Source: Rhizobium sp. (GTDB lineage Bacteria; Pseudomonadota; Alphaproteobacteria; Rhizobiales; Rhizobiaceae). Taken from it: a DNA stretch of 46,075 nucleotides. The translations under genes and the position numbers were made by a program. Below, piece by piece: positions 1 through 7,468 of this stretch. Within the stretch, counting starts at the first letter, position 1. Every line of letters begins with the position of its first letter. The notes under the pieces were generated by a model. It was not told the origin of the DNA. It saw nothing but the letters and a program-made list of their open reading frames with translations, and did not search any database. The stretch covers positions 1 through 46,075 of the forward strand of contig JAPZUE010000049.1 in assembly GCA_027533385.1 (NCBI GenBank), written 5' to 3'.

Positions 1-202
1 TTCCAGTAATTCAGGAATTTTTTGATTAGTTTAGTCAGATTATTCCTTGATAACTAAGCGGGTTTCTCTTATTTTTGAAAAACACCAACTTTTAACCTCC
101 AAATTAGGTTCTTAATTCAGTTTGTGAGAAATGCGGGTTAAAGCTCTTCTGGGGCTTTCTGTGGCGTTTTCTTTGATCTACCTAAGTCTTCCTATGTACG
201 AT

Positions 203-231
203 CCTCAAAAAATGCCTCAAATCGGCATTTC
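203..231 (-). terminator. Candidate terminator after the rep gene
   Basis: Read on the minus strand, AATGCC and GGCATT form a hairpin with a 7-nt loop (arms at 211-216 and 224-229), followed by a run of T. It would end the rep transcript after it passes through the iterons. The call rests on the hairpin plus T-tract only. Confidence 0.45.
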
Positions 232-335
232 TCGCCTTCTTAGCAACGAGAGTGGAATGACTGCCCGAATAACCTCCCATTAATAACGAAAAACAGCGTT
301 TCAAGTAGCTGATCTCGTTCGACGCGAAAGCGCCT

Positions 336-366
336 AAGATCTTTTTAGATCTTTTAAGATCTTTAC
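336..366. repeat. Three 10-bp-spaced AGATCTTTT repeats, AT-rich
   Basis: AGATCTTT-type units begin at 337, 347 and 357, one helical turn apart, followed by an AT-rich stretch up to the iterons. Short in-phase AT-rich repeats beside iterons are typical of DNA-unwinding elements of iteron plasmids. The unwinding role is inferred from position and composition. Confidence 0.5.
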
Positions 367-419
367 GGGGAAAAAAACGGTCGATTTTGGTAATTATTTC
401 AGATAGTTATAAATTGCTC

Positions 420-551
420 GGTGGCACGAATGGTGCTAGTGGGTGGCACGAATGGCGCTAGTAGGTGGCACGAAGGGTGCTAGTAGGTGGCACGAAGGGT
501 GCTAGTGGGTGGCACGAATGGCGCTAGTGGGTGGCACAAATGGCGTGAGTA
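420..551. repeat. Six 22-bp iterons, probable plasmid replication origin
   Basis: Six direct repeats with exact 22-bp spacing begin at 420, 442, 464, 486, 508 and 530. Each starts GGTGGCAC and most end GCTAGT; variation is limited to a few positions. The array lies just beyond the stop codon of the RepA-like gene. Arrays of about 20-22 bp beside a rep gene are the standard Rep-binding iterons of theta-replicating plasmids. There are no unique spacers, so this is not a CRISPR array. Confidence 0.85.
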
Positions 552-584
552 AATCGTTTTAGAGTTTTGTGACGATATTTGAAT

Positions 585-1514
585 TTACTCGGGTAAACGT
601 TGAAAACGAATGATTTGTTGCTTTGAGCTGTTAGTTCTAAACGTCAGTTTATAGGGAAGGTCGCAGCGTTTAATCTCCTTCTTGAAATACTTCGACTCTG
701 CGTTGTATGGAATGATATGTTTAAGCTTCTCTAAACCAATTTCCCACTCGTTCTTAGTTCCCATATGAACGTGAACTAGCTCAAAAATACGCTTCTTTAG
801 TGATCCTGATTCCTCAATCACAGATTTGTCGATTGCTAAAATTCCTCTATCCCTAATCGTATTTATCAATCGTTTTGCGAGACGTATCTTTAGTTTCTTA
901 ATTGTTCGGCTTTCGTGCTCAACCCATTCAAACCCCGCGATGCTTTCAAGGAAAATAGTTTTATGATCTGAGGTAAGCGTATTGGTGTGAATAACGTGAC
1001 CCGAAAGGCGTTGAACTGCCTCTCGTAACCAAACATAATTTTCTTTTTTGTTGTTCTTTCCTATCGCCTTTAGAATTGCGTAGGCACTTTCTTCAATCGT
1101 ATCGGGATAATGTCCCGTTTGTTGCCCAATCTCTCCAATCTTAGAAATGGCAAATCGTATTATATCGGCATCTCGCTGAGTCGCCATGCCGTAAGTTGCA
1201 TTTGCAGTTACCTGGACAAAACGCTCGTGTCCCTCACTATCAAAAAAGCGATATTCTATCGGCTCTATTCGTTTTTTCTGGTCGCATGAAAAGAGTGGAT
1301 TCGCCATTATAAAACGGGCGTTTCTATAACGAGTAAGGCACACTGGCTCTACCGCCTTTAAATTCGCAAGCTTCTCTTTTCTAGAAGTTGTCTGAGCCTT
1401 AGTCTGATGCTCCAATGCTATTTTTTGAATAGTTTCTTCTTTTAATCCAAATTTTTGGCAGGTTTCAAGGATTTTATCGATATTTTTCTCTTGCAATCGC
1501 TCTTTCTTTGGCAT
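585..1514 (-). CDS. repA: RepA-like plasmid replication initiator (RPA family)
   Basis: This 309-aa product resembles the replication initiator protein A family (PF10134). The central part (about residues 68-125) contains MANPLFSCDQKKR, a predicted strand-rich segment and GMATQRDADIIRFAISKIGE, the family's characteristic winged-helix entry. The rest is basic and helix-rich, as in iteron-binding initiators. It would bind the iterons at 420-551, immediately downstream of its stop, and open the origin. The start ATG at 1514 is the first in frame and follows a structured gene-free region. The product is shorter than some RepA proteins but appears complete. The family call rests on motif recall. 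Confidence 0.8.
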   Translation of the reverse strand: MPKKERLQEKNIDKILETCQKFGLKEETIQKIALEHQTKAQTTSRKEKLANLKAVEPVCLTRYRNARFIMANPLFSCDQKKRIEPIEYRFFDSEGHERFVQVTANATYGMATQRDADIIRFAISKIGEIGQQTGHYPDTIEESAYAILKAIGKNNKKENYVWLREAVQRLSGHVIHTNTLTSDHKTIFLESIAGFEWVEHESRTIKKLKIRLAKRLINTIRDRGILAIDKSVIEESGSLKKRIFELVHVHMGTKNEWEIGLEKLKHIIPYNAESKYFKKEIKRCDLPYKLTFRTNSSKQQIIRFQRLPE

Positions 1515-1927
1515 AGTTTTTCCTTGCGTTTGAGTGGTTTGGATGAACGAATAAAAACAAAAGGTGCTAACTTTTGTTGTTCATTCAAACCTCTTTTTTT
1601 CGTGCTAACCTCTCGGCTCTTCATCGAACTCCACGACTTGTAATACTAGATCTTTATAGGAGCGGGAAGCCCTTAAAGAGAATGATGCCATAAGCTCTTT
1701 TTGAAAACCCGTTGGCGCAGCGAATCGAGTGACCGCCACAGGTTACGTCTTTTGAACCAAGCACAAGTCTTTCTGGCGGTCATTCGACAAGGGGTAAAGA
1801 CGTTGGAGTGTGAGGCGCGGTCTTTCGCGGCCTCACATAAAAACACTTAGAAGCACCACTTTAAAAGCACCTCAAAAAAAGGGGAGCACCTTAGTTAAGC
1901 ACTCCCCTCTCTGTTGAGATTAGCGGT
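1515..1927. other. Gene-free region upstream of rep with several stem-loops
   Basis: No convincing gene. Visible structure: a 9-bp inverted repeat TGACCGCCA/TGGCGGTCA (1730-1738 and 1774-1782), extended outward by CGAAT/ATTCG; a small inner GGTT/AACC stem; and a GC-rich hairpin at 1809-1837 (TGTGAGG...CCTCACA). It is the long 5' region of the minus-strand rep gene, so it may hold a structured leader or a copy-number control RNA. That role is inferred from position. Confidence 0.45.
1876..1921 (-). terminator. Rho-independent terminator of the 67-aa gene
   Basis: On the minus strand GGGGAGTGC and GTGCTCCCC form a 9-bp stem (two wobble pairs) followed by seven T, directly after the stop at 1928. 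Bases 1884-1921 of this terminator are also the left arm of a 38-bp perfect inverted repeat whose other arm is at 2632-2669. Confidence 0.75.
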
Positions 1928-2131
1928 TTAAGCCTTGTCAGCTTTCACCGCCCTAATGATGATGCGGCCATCAAGGGGCATGGCATTTAAGGTGACGCTT
2001 AGACCGTCTCCGTCCTCGTGTACCCACGCGGCCCCAATTCGATTCCAGTATGATTTGTCTTTGGAGGTTTCTAACACTTGAAAGACTTCAAACTCTGGCT
2101 TTCTGACGGTTGTGTTTTTCTTCTTGATCAT
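1928..2131 (-). CDS. Small conserved plasmid protein, unknown function
   Basis: The 67-aa product has a basic N-terminus (MIKKKNTTVRKPEF) and a core reading WNRIGAAWVHEDGDG...LDGRIIIR. Short proteins with a G-A-A-W-x-H-x-D-G-x-G and P-L-D-G-R-I pattern recur on proteobacterial and cyanobacterial plasmids and phages, so this is a real small family; no function is known to me. It has its own terminator and sits behind the third copy of the structured leader shared with ArdC and the DUF6876 gene, suggesting co-regulation with them. Confidence 0.7.
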   Translation of the reverse strand: MIKKKNTTVRKPEFEVFQVLETSKDKSYWNRIGAAWVHEDGDGLSVTLNAMPLDGRIIIRAVKADKA

Positions 2132-2187
2132 GGTTTTTTTCCTTTATCAATGCAGTTTACGTTAAAGAAGGAGAGTTACTTTTGGTA

Positions 2188-2390
2188 CCTTCCCTTCAAA
2201 AGATTTAAGTTTTGTAAGGAGTTGCCATCAGGGAAGCGCGAAGTTAGGCAATCACTATTTTTTGCACACTGGCGCGAGGAATTTTTAAGAGGCACTCTTA
2301 AAAAGGGGAAAAAATACGTGTTGCCTAAGGGAGAGATTGCCTGAAAAACTCGCTGTAAAAATTTAAGTCTTTTAAGGGGAGATACAAAAA
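2188..2390 (-). ncRNA. Structured leader element, copy C
   Basis: About 200 bp upstream of the 67-aa gene. On the plus strand an outer helix pairs CCCTTCAAAAGATTTAAG (near 2193) with CTTAAA/TCTTTTAAGGGG segments (near 2355-2380) with wobbles. An inner helix pairs GGCAATCAC (2247-2255) with GTGTTGCC (2318-2325), and a hairpin TTTTAAGAG-GCA-CTCTTAAAA lies at 2283-2303, flanked by GCGCGAGGAATT and GGGGAAAAAATA. The same core occurs in copies A and B with compensatory stem changes. It is probably transcribed on the minus strand as a 5' leader. Confidence 0.6.
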
Positions 2391-2399
2391 AGGGACGCA

Positions 2400-2631
2400 C
2401 TTTCTTAGAGTACGAACTGCATTAAGAAAAGGGGAAAAGGGGCATGATGAAAGGAGAATAATGCAAACGGGGAGAAGCTATTTTGAAGGTTTGTAAGGGG
2501 AGAAATCGGAGAAAGAAAAAAGGGAAGAAGGGAAAAGGGGCAAGGGTTAAGGGGGAAGGAGGGGGGCGTGTTACCTTTAGCGCCATGTTTTTGGGGAGCC
2601 TATTCATGGGCGGTGAAGATGAGGGCTATTA
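2400..2631. other. Purine-rich gene-free tract upstream of leader C
   Basis: Blocks such as GGGAAGAAGGGAAAAGGGG and GGGGGAAGGAGGGGGG dominate; read on the minus strand this is a polypyrimidine tract preceding the leader. Similar tracts precede leader copies A and B. No gene is supported here. Confidence 0.5.
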
Positions 2632-2721
2632 AATCTCAACAGAGAGGGGAGTGCTTAACTAAGGTGCTCACTTCCTCGTTTGAGGTGCGTGGAGAAGGAG
2701 TTAGGGCTGATCTAGCCGGGG

Positions 2722-4248
2722 TCAGCCTGGGGGCGAGGCGACTTTCAGCGTATTTCGCCTTCTTAAAAAGCTGGGATAGGGAAACTGGATTTTCACGGCA
2801 TACTTGCCATAGCAGAAATAGCCTTCCCGTTCGGCTAAGGTTTGAATCTCGTTGGGATAGACCAGGTAATCGGTGCGTTCCTCGGTGTGGCGGCTGAGGG
2901 ACTCTCGACCCAGGCCGATCAGGGGCAGGTTGAAGGAAACCTGTTCCCGTTCTTTGCGGGGCTGGCCGATATTCTGGGCGATCCATTCGGCAGCCCTCGG
3001 TTCGCTGGTTTTGAGGAAGATGCGGATGTCCGGGGCGGACATTAAGGCTTCTGCCTCCCGGCCGTAGCGCTGCTCCAGTTGAGAGCGCCCTTGAAACCCC
3101 AAAACGAAGCGCAGGTTGTATTTGCGACTTTCTTGGATGGCATCCTTGAGGGCTGGCAGGCGTTGTAGGGTGGGCAGCTCGTCCACGAAGCACCAAACGG
3201 GCCGGCCTTCCATTTCCAGCATCAACCGAGCGAAGAGGGTATCGAGCCAGAGGGAAATGAGGGGCCGCAGGGCTTTGCGCTCGGCGACCCCCTGGGTACC
3301 GATGAAAATATTGCCCCGGCGGTGGCGGGACCACTCGGCGATGGAGAAAGTGTTCCTGCCGCCATCCCGGTCGGGTAACAGGGCCAGCACCGCCACCAGT
3401 TTGCCAAAGGCGGAGAGCACCCCGGCCCGCTGCTGGGGGGCTTGGGGGTCGATCAGGTTGGCGAGGGCCGTACCCGCCAGCCGCTGGCAGAGCAGTTCCC
3501 GGTCTGCTAACCAGGCGATCAGGTCGCCGTTCCCCCTCCCCTCGGCTTTGAGCTGCATCAGGAGGAAGCTCAAGATCTCGCGGGGGGCTTCGTCCCAGAA
3601 ATCGGTCCGCCCTTCCTCGCGGTCGGGAATCAAGCTTTCTGCCAGCTTTTGGGCATCTACCTGGGTGAAGTTGCCCCCGCGCATTTCCGAGGCGATGTCC
3701 CAGTAGGGGCAGTGGTCGTGGAGCGGGTAGAGCAGCACGTCCCCCCGCTCGGGCCGGGCGTGAGCGCGCCAGAACTCTAGGGAGGGGTCGTAGACGACCG
3801 CCCCATCCTCTCCCCGCTCCAGGATTTGATGGAGCAGGTAGTGCTGGAGGGCGGATTTCCCGGAACCCGTATCGCCACAGATCAGGATATGCTTGCGCTC
3901 GTCGGGCTTGCGCACCCGCAGCAGGACGGGCGGGGAGGATGGTCGCGCCGTCAGGCGGCTGGGAATGCCGATGCCGTCTCCGTCGATGGTGCGGTTAAAA
4001 GCCTTGGGACTCAAGAGGGTACTGCCCTTGACCACGGTCTCCCCGGTCTGTTCCTGTTGCCGGTGGAGCAGTACCAACGCGCCGAAGATGAGGAGGCCGA
4101 AGGCACTGAAGCGGCCGAGCGTGAACGCATCCGGGCGCAGGGGGACGAGGAATCGGTCACAGCCAAGGTAGGCGTTAAGGGCCGTGAAAGCGGCGATATA
4201 GGCATAGTGGAGGTAACATTTGGCATCGTAGTAGCGACTCCCTTTCAT
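2722..4248 (-). CDS. TraD/TrwB-like conjugative coupling protein
   Basis: The 508-aa protein starts at the ATG at 4248 (MKGSRYYDAKCYLHYAY); longer in-frame extensions are proline-arginine-rich read-through of the relaxase region. Two hydrophobic segments (about residues 10-30 and 50-66) anchor it. GDTGSGKS is the Walker A motif and VWCFVDELP the Walker B of the VirD4/TraD hexameric ATPases that link relaxosome to secretion channel. Helix-rich segments near EMRGGNFTQVDAQKLAESLI and GFQGRSQLEQRYG are family-like. It begins 8 nt after the relaxase stop, so the pair form a mobilization operon. It differs from the VirD4-like protein at 38128-39759. Confidence 0.85.
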   Translation of the reverse strand: MKGSRYYDAKCYLHYAYIAAFTALNAYLGCDRFLVPLRPDAFTLGRFSAFGLLIFGALVLLHRQQEQTGETVVKGSTLLSPKAFNRTIDGDGIGIPSRLTARPSSPPVLLRVRKPDERKHILICGDTGSGKSALQHYLLHQILERGEDGAVVYDPSLEFWRAHARPERGDVLLYPLHDHCPYWDIASEMRGGNFTQVDAQKLAESLIPDREEGRTDFWDEAPREILSFLLMQLKAEGRGNGDLIAWLADRELLCQRLAGTALANLIDPQAPQQRAGVLSAFGKLVAVLALLPDRDGGRNTFSIAEWSRHRRGNIFIGTQGVAERKALRPLISLWLDTLFARLMLEMEGRPVWCFVDELPTLQRLPALKDAIQESRKYNLRFVLGFQGRSQLEQRYGREAEALMSAPDIRIFLKTSEPRAAEWIAQNIGQPRKEREQVSFNLPLIGLGRESLSRHTEERTDYLVYPNEIQTLAEREGYFCYGKYAVKIQFPYPSFLRRRNTLKVASPPG

Positions 4249-4256
4249 GGCGGACC

Positions 4257-5786
4257 TCACTCCCGAGCGGGGGAGCGGTGCGGGCCGCGCTCCCGTTGCG
4301 GTTCGGCGAGCCGCGCCCGGGCCGCTCGCAGTTGTGCTTGGTACTGGTCGAGGTCGGCGAGGGCGGCTTGGGCATGGGGCGTTGGACTCTCGGCCCGGAC
4401 GGCCAGTTTCTCCGCTCCCAAGCAGCGCAGTTCCTGTTGGTACTGTTGGAGAGCTTTGATTTCGTCCTGAAGGACGGCCTCGGTCTTGGCCAGTTGAGCG
4501 AGCTGCTGCCGCCGCCGCCGCTCTTGTTTGAGGGATTGGCGCGTGATGGCCTTGAGGATGGCTCGATTGTTCGGGTGCTCTAGGTGGGATTTGAGGGCTT
4601 GGAACTCGAACTCGACCTGTTTGTAGGTGGCCAGGGCGGCTTGGCACTGCTTTTTTAGTTCGTTCTGATGGGGCAGGAGTCTTTGCAGTACGCGGCTTTT
4701 CCTCTGCTGTCCGTGGTGTTCTAACCGCGTTCGAGTGTCTTCAACGTGTTGGGCTGCGGACGCGACTTTTCCTTCCGCCTCAACGTAGGCCGCCCCGCCC
4801 AAGGTTCTTAACGCCTGCTGGTAGGCGGCTTCGCGGGAGAGGGGCGGAGGGGGAATGTAGCCAGAGGGACTCCAGCGTACCCCGAGTTCGTAGCGTTTGG
4901 CTTTGAGTTGGCTGAGTTGCTGGTAAAGTGCTTGCTTGCGCTGCCCGGCCAGTTCGTACAACTGGGAAGCGGGTACCCAGGTGGCCTGCGGGTGGTCGCG
5001 AGTGGCGAGAGCCAGTCGCGCTTTGTAGGTGTCGATCTCCCGCTCGATGGCTTTGAGGCGTTCCTCTCCCTGCCTCACCGAACGGCAGGACTGAACCACC
5101 TTGACGATCTCGCTGTCGTCTCCCTGGCGATACTTTTCTGTGGTCAGGGGTCCCATTTTCGGCTCGGGGACGCGATCGCTCCCTTGTTCTTTGAGGCTCC
5201 GCAGATCGACCCTTTCCGGCCTGCCAGCTTGAGCTAGGGCGTGATTGACGGACTGCTGCCAGGAGTCCCTCAGCTCGCCGATCTTGGCTTGGCGGCTCCA
5301 GTCGCGATCTTTGGCCGCCCCGCCCTTTTCCGGGTGCTGCTGGTTGGCGCGGCTGAAGAATTGTTCTCGGGGGCGCTCGATGCCATCTACTCGGCGTTCG
5401 CTAAAGAGGATGTGAGCGTGGGGGTTCTCTTGTCCGTCGAGGGCGGCGGGATTGTGGACGGCGCAGGTGTAGGGAAAGCGAGCGCCCAGTTCCCGCTCTA
5501 AAAAATCCTCTAGCAGGTCTAGGCGCTGGGTCGCGTCGAGTTCTCGGGGCAGGGCGCACTCGATCTGGGTATAGAGTCGGGCGTTGGCCCGTTCGTATTC
5601 ATCGGCCGCCTGCCAGAAGAGCTGGGGGTGGGCTTGAGACCAGTCGGGGTAGTTGTAATGCCCGACGTGTTCGAGGTCGCCCTTGCCTTGGTAGCGGCCC
5701 GAGCGGCACAGGTAGGCAAATTGCGCGCTGGCACTCTGGCCCTTCTGGCGGCTGCCAGTTTTTACGGAAAAATGTGAGATCGCCAT
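4257..5786 (-). CDS. mobA: MobQ-type relaxase (MobA/MobL family)
   Basis: The 509-aa protein begins MAISHFSVKTGSRQKGQS (ATG at 5786), the typical MobA/MobL N-terminus. The metal-binding histidine motif is HAHILFSERRVDG (about residue 135), and YLCRSGRY near residue 28 lies where the nicking tyrosine region is expected. The C-terminal half is a long coiled coil rich in Gln, Arg and Ala. This family nicks oriT and leads the strand out during mobilization. Upstream is a palindrome-rich gap, then the divergent accessory gene at 6056; downstream is the coupling protein. Upstream in-frame codons (5787-5924) overlap the oriT candidate and are unlikely to be coding. Confidence 0.88.
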   Translation of the reverse strand: MAISHFSVKTGSRQKGQSASAQFAYLCRSGRYQGKGDLEHVGHYNYPDWSQAHPQLFWQAADEYERANARLYTQIECALPRELDATQRLDLLEDFLERELGARFPYTCAVHNPAALDGQENPHAHILFSERRVDGIERPREQFFSRANQQHPEKGGAAKDRDWSRQAKIGELRDSWQQSVNHALAQAGRPERVDLRSLKEQGSDRVPEPKMGPLTTEKYRQGDDSEIVKVVQSCRSVRQGEERLKAIEREIDTYKARLALATRDHPQATWVPASQLYELAGQRKQALYQQLSQLKAKRYELGVRWSPSGYIPPPPLSREAAYQQALRTLGGAAYVEAEGKVASAAQHVEDTRTRLEHHGQQRKSRVLQRLLPHQNELKKQCQAALATYKQVEFEFQALKSHLEHPNNRAILKAITRQSLKQERRRRQQLAQLAKTEAVLQDEIKALQQYQQELRCLGAEKLAVRAESPTPHAQAALADLDQYQAQLRAARARLAEPQRERGPHRSPARE

Positions 5787-5789
5787 GAC

Positions 5790-6000
5790 TGCTCCATCGG
5801 TTGAGGGGGCGTGGGGGGCATCCCCCACCGCGATTGTTTCTCGCCCTCGATAACTGTTGAAATTCTCCAAGAAAGCTGGTGAGGGCGAGAAACGCGGAAT
5901 CGCGCTACGCGCCCAATCCAGCAAACGTCGTTTCAGGGGTTATGCAACGATGGCAGCCGAATGGCGCATAACCTAAATGCCAGTTGGCGGAACGATAGCG
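5790..6000. other. Candidate oriT between relaxase and accessory gene
   Basis: Nested inverted repeats lie between divergent mobilization genes: GTGGGGG/CCCCCAC near 5810-5830, TTTCTCGCCCTC/GAGGGCGAGAAA (5837-5848 and 5881-5892, 32-nt loop) and GGTTATGC/GCATAACC (5938-5945 and 5966-5973). Origins of transfer of MobQ plasmids typically sit here and carry an inverted repeat next to the nick site. The exact nick cannot be placed from sequence alone. Confidence 0.55.
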
Positions 6001-6001
6001 G

Positions 6002-6055
6002 TTGAAGAAGGCAGAGAAGGCAGAAGGCAGGAGGCAGAGGGCAGGAGGCAGACGG
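6002..6055. repeat. AGAAGGCAG/GAGGCAG low-complexity tract
   Basis: A purine-rich tract of GGCAG-type units lies just before the start of the accessory gene. Related tracts occur at 9322-9358, 14500-14522 and 16055-16095, with pyrimidine versions at 9509-9531 and 16131-16170. Such intergenic minisatellite-like repeats are common in filamentous cyanobacteria. Confidence 0.6.
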
Positions 6056-6391
6056 ATGAGTGAGCTATCCAATTTAGAAAGCAGGATTCAAGAACTAGAA
6101 ACGCAAAAGGAGAAAATCGCGGCGCGGCTGAAGCGGGAGAAGGCGAAGCTGCGCTCCCAAGCCAGCCAGGCTAGGAAGCGGCGCTTGTACGAGGTGGGAG
6201 CACTGGCCGAGAAAGCTGGGTTGCTCGATGTGGATGATGAGGCTCTGCTCGGGGCTATGATGGAGATCAAAATGCTTCTCGGTGATGGACCGACTTTTCA
6301 GATGCTACAAAGCAAGGGGGCTTCTCTCATCCTGGGTGAAGCCCAATTGCCCGCCCCGACCTCAAAAGGGGGCCGCTCTTGCAGGGCTTGA
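6056..6391 (+). CDS. TraD-like small mobilization accessory protein
   Basis: This 111-aa protein (ATG at 6056, after a low-complexity tract) has an N-terminal coiled coil (LESRIQELETQKEKIAARLK) followed by RKRRLYEVGALAEKAGLLD and LLGAMMEIKMLL. The arginine-rich helix and the E-V/L-G-A-L-x-E-K-A-G-L-L pattern match the small conjugal transfer TraD family (PF06412) found beside MobQ relaxases. It probably binds near oriT and assists the relaxase encoded divergently. The earlier ATG at 6002 would translate the repeat tract and is less likely. Confidence 0.7.
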   Translation: MSELSNLESRIQELETQKEKIAARLKREKAKLRSQASQARKRRLYEVGALAEKAGLLDVDDEALLGAMMEIKMLLGDGPTFQMLQSKGASLILGEAQLPAPTSKGGRSCRA

Positions 6392-6733
6392 GGCAATACT
6401 GCTCGGATAAGCCTGAAAAGTTGATGAAATAGAGAGTGTGGGGAGTGTGGGGAGAATCAAGAAGTAGTCAGTTTTTTTTCTTCCCTCTCTTCCCCCTCTT
6501 CCCTATCCCTGTCTCAACAGATAATCTTCTTAACCGAGCAGTATTGGGGGTGGAGGCGAGAGACCTCACTCTTGGCCGAGGCACTTTCGCGATCGGCAGG
6601 CGGTCAAGGGGAGGTAGGGGATGGGGCATCACCTTGACTTGTAAGAGGGCATCTGAGAGTTTCATTGCTTGACCGTCTCCCTCCTAGAGGGAACGGGGAG
6701 GAGAACAAACCCTTTCTATTACCTGTGACCACC
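6392..6733. other. Gene-free stretch upstream of parA
   Basis: About 340 bp with GTGTGGGGA-type and TTCCCTCTTCCCC-type low-complexity blocks and no supported gene. It should contain the parAB promoter. I see no clear iteron or centromere array here. Confidence 0.4.
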
Positions 6734-7468
6734 ATGAGTTCTTACCGGATCGCCGTTGCCGCCAGAAAGGGCGGGGTCGGCAAAACAACTATAGCGTGTG
6801 GCATCGCCTCGGTTTTGGCGAGTAAAAAATTGCGTGTCCTGGTGATCGATCTCGACCCGCAGTCCAACGCGGCTTTCATTTTGGGGGGAGATCCGACCCA
6901 ACCGGGGACGGCGACTTTATTGAGCGGCCAGTCACCCCAGCCCCTGGCGATCGATGACTATCTGGCGGTGTTGCCGGGCGGCCCAGAATTGATGAATCAC
7001 GCCATCCAGCAGCTACACCCGGAAGAACTGGCCGATGCCGTCGCGTCCTTCACCTACGATGCCCTAGTTTTCGACTGCCCGCCGGGCAACGAACACCTAG
7101 AACGCCTGGCGCTATTGGCCGCGACATCAGTTCTCGTGGTAACGGACGCCCATCCGCTGGCGTTGCTGGGTGCCGAGCGCGTGCTGGAAGAGCTGATGAG
7201 GAATCAGCAGAAAAAACGAAAAGGAGCCGCTCGCTGGGCGCTGGTTCAGTCGCGGATCGATTCGCGGCGCACGATGGATCGGGAGTTCGAGCAAGCCCTG
7301 GCGGAGAACTTTCCCAACATCGAACGGTTGAGGGTGCGTCAGGATACCCAGCTTTCCCTAGCTGGTGCTGACAGGACGCCCATCATGACCTACGATCCGA
7401 AAAGTCGGGGGGCAACCGACCTGATCGCTGTTGCCGAATGGGGGATCGATGAGCAGACAGAAGAGTAG
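6734..7468 (+). CDS. parA: ParA-type plasmid partition ATPase
   Basis: The 244-aa protein carries the deviant Walker A motif KGGVGKTT near its N-terminus, switch region DLDPQSNA and Walker B-like VFDCPPG, the signature of ParA/MinD ATPases. ParA binds DNA nonspecifically in the ATP state and moves ParB-bound plasmid copies apart. The start ATG at 6734 gives MSSYRIAVAARKGG; earlier in-frame starts (6665, GTG 6725) are possible but add non-conserved residues. The N-terminus is short and lacks the HTH of type Ia ParA. The end overlaps parB by 20 nt, so the two are co-translated. Confidence 0.9.
   Translation: MSSYRIAVAARKGGVGKTTIACGIASVLASKKLRVLVIDLDPQSNAAFILGGDPTQPGTATLLSGQSPQPLAIDDYLAVLPGGPELMNHAIQQLHPEELADAVASFTYDALVFDCPPGNEHLERLALLAATSVLVVTDAHPLALLGAERVLEELMRNQQKKRKGAARWALVQSRIDSRRTMDREFEQALAENFPNIERLRVRQDTQLSLAGADRTPIMTYDPKSRGATDLIAVAEWGIDEQTEE

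Larger units (their letters stand above)
1884..2669. repeat. Cassette bounded by a 38-bp perfect inverted repeat
   Basis: Bases 1884-1921 are the exact reverse complement of 2632-2669. The 786-bp unit holds, on the minus strand, a pyrimidine-rich tract, a structured leader (about 2190-2390), a 67-aa gene and its terminator. The right arm has lost the T-tract. It could be a small mobile or inverting unit or a terminator duplicated by rearrangement; no transposase is inside. Confidence 0.6.

Noticed and set aside
420..551. Iteron array considered as a CRISPR array
   Set aside because: The 22-bp units abut with no unique spacers, there are no cas genes, and the array sits beside a rep gene.
2636..4470. 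Long plus- and minus-strand frames inside the coupling protein and relaxase region
   Set aside because: They are Pro/Arg/Ser-rich shadows of GC-rich genes without recognisable motifs, and real genes with clear motifs occupy the same DNA.
4249..4647. N-terminal 133-residue extension of the coupling protein frame
   Set aside because: It is low-complexity Pro/Ser/Arg sequence overlapping the relaxase gene in another frame; the ATG at 4248 precedes the natural membrane helix.
6436..6672. Short frames on both strands upstream of parA
   Set aside because: They consist of low-complexity sequence and have no ribosome site.
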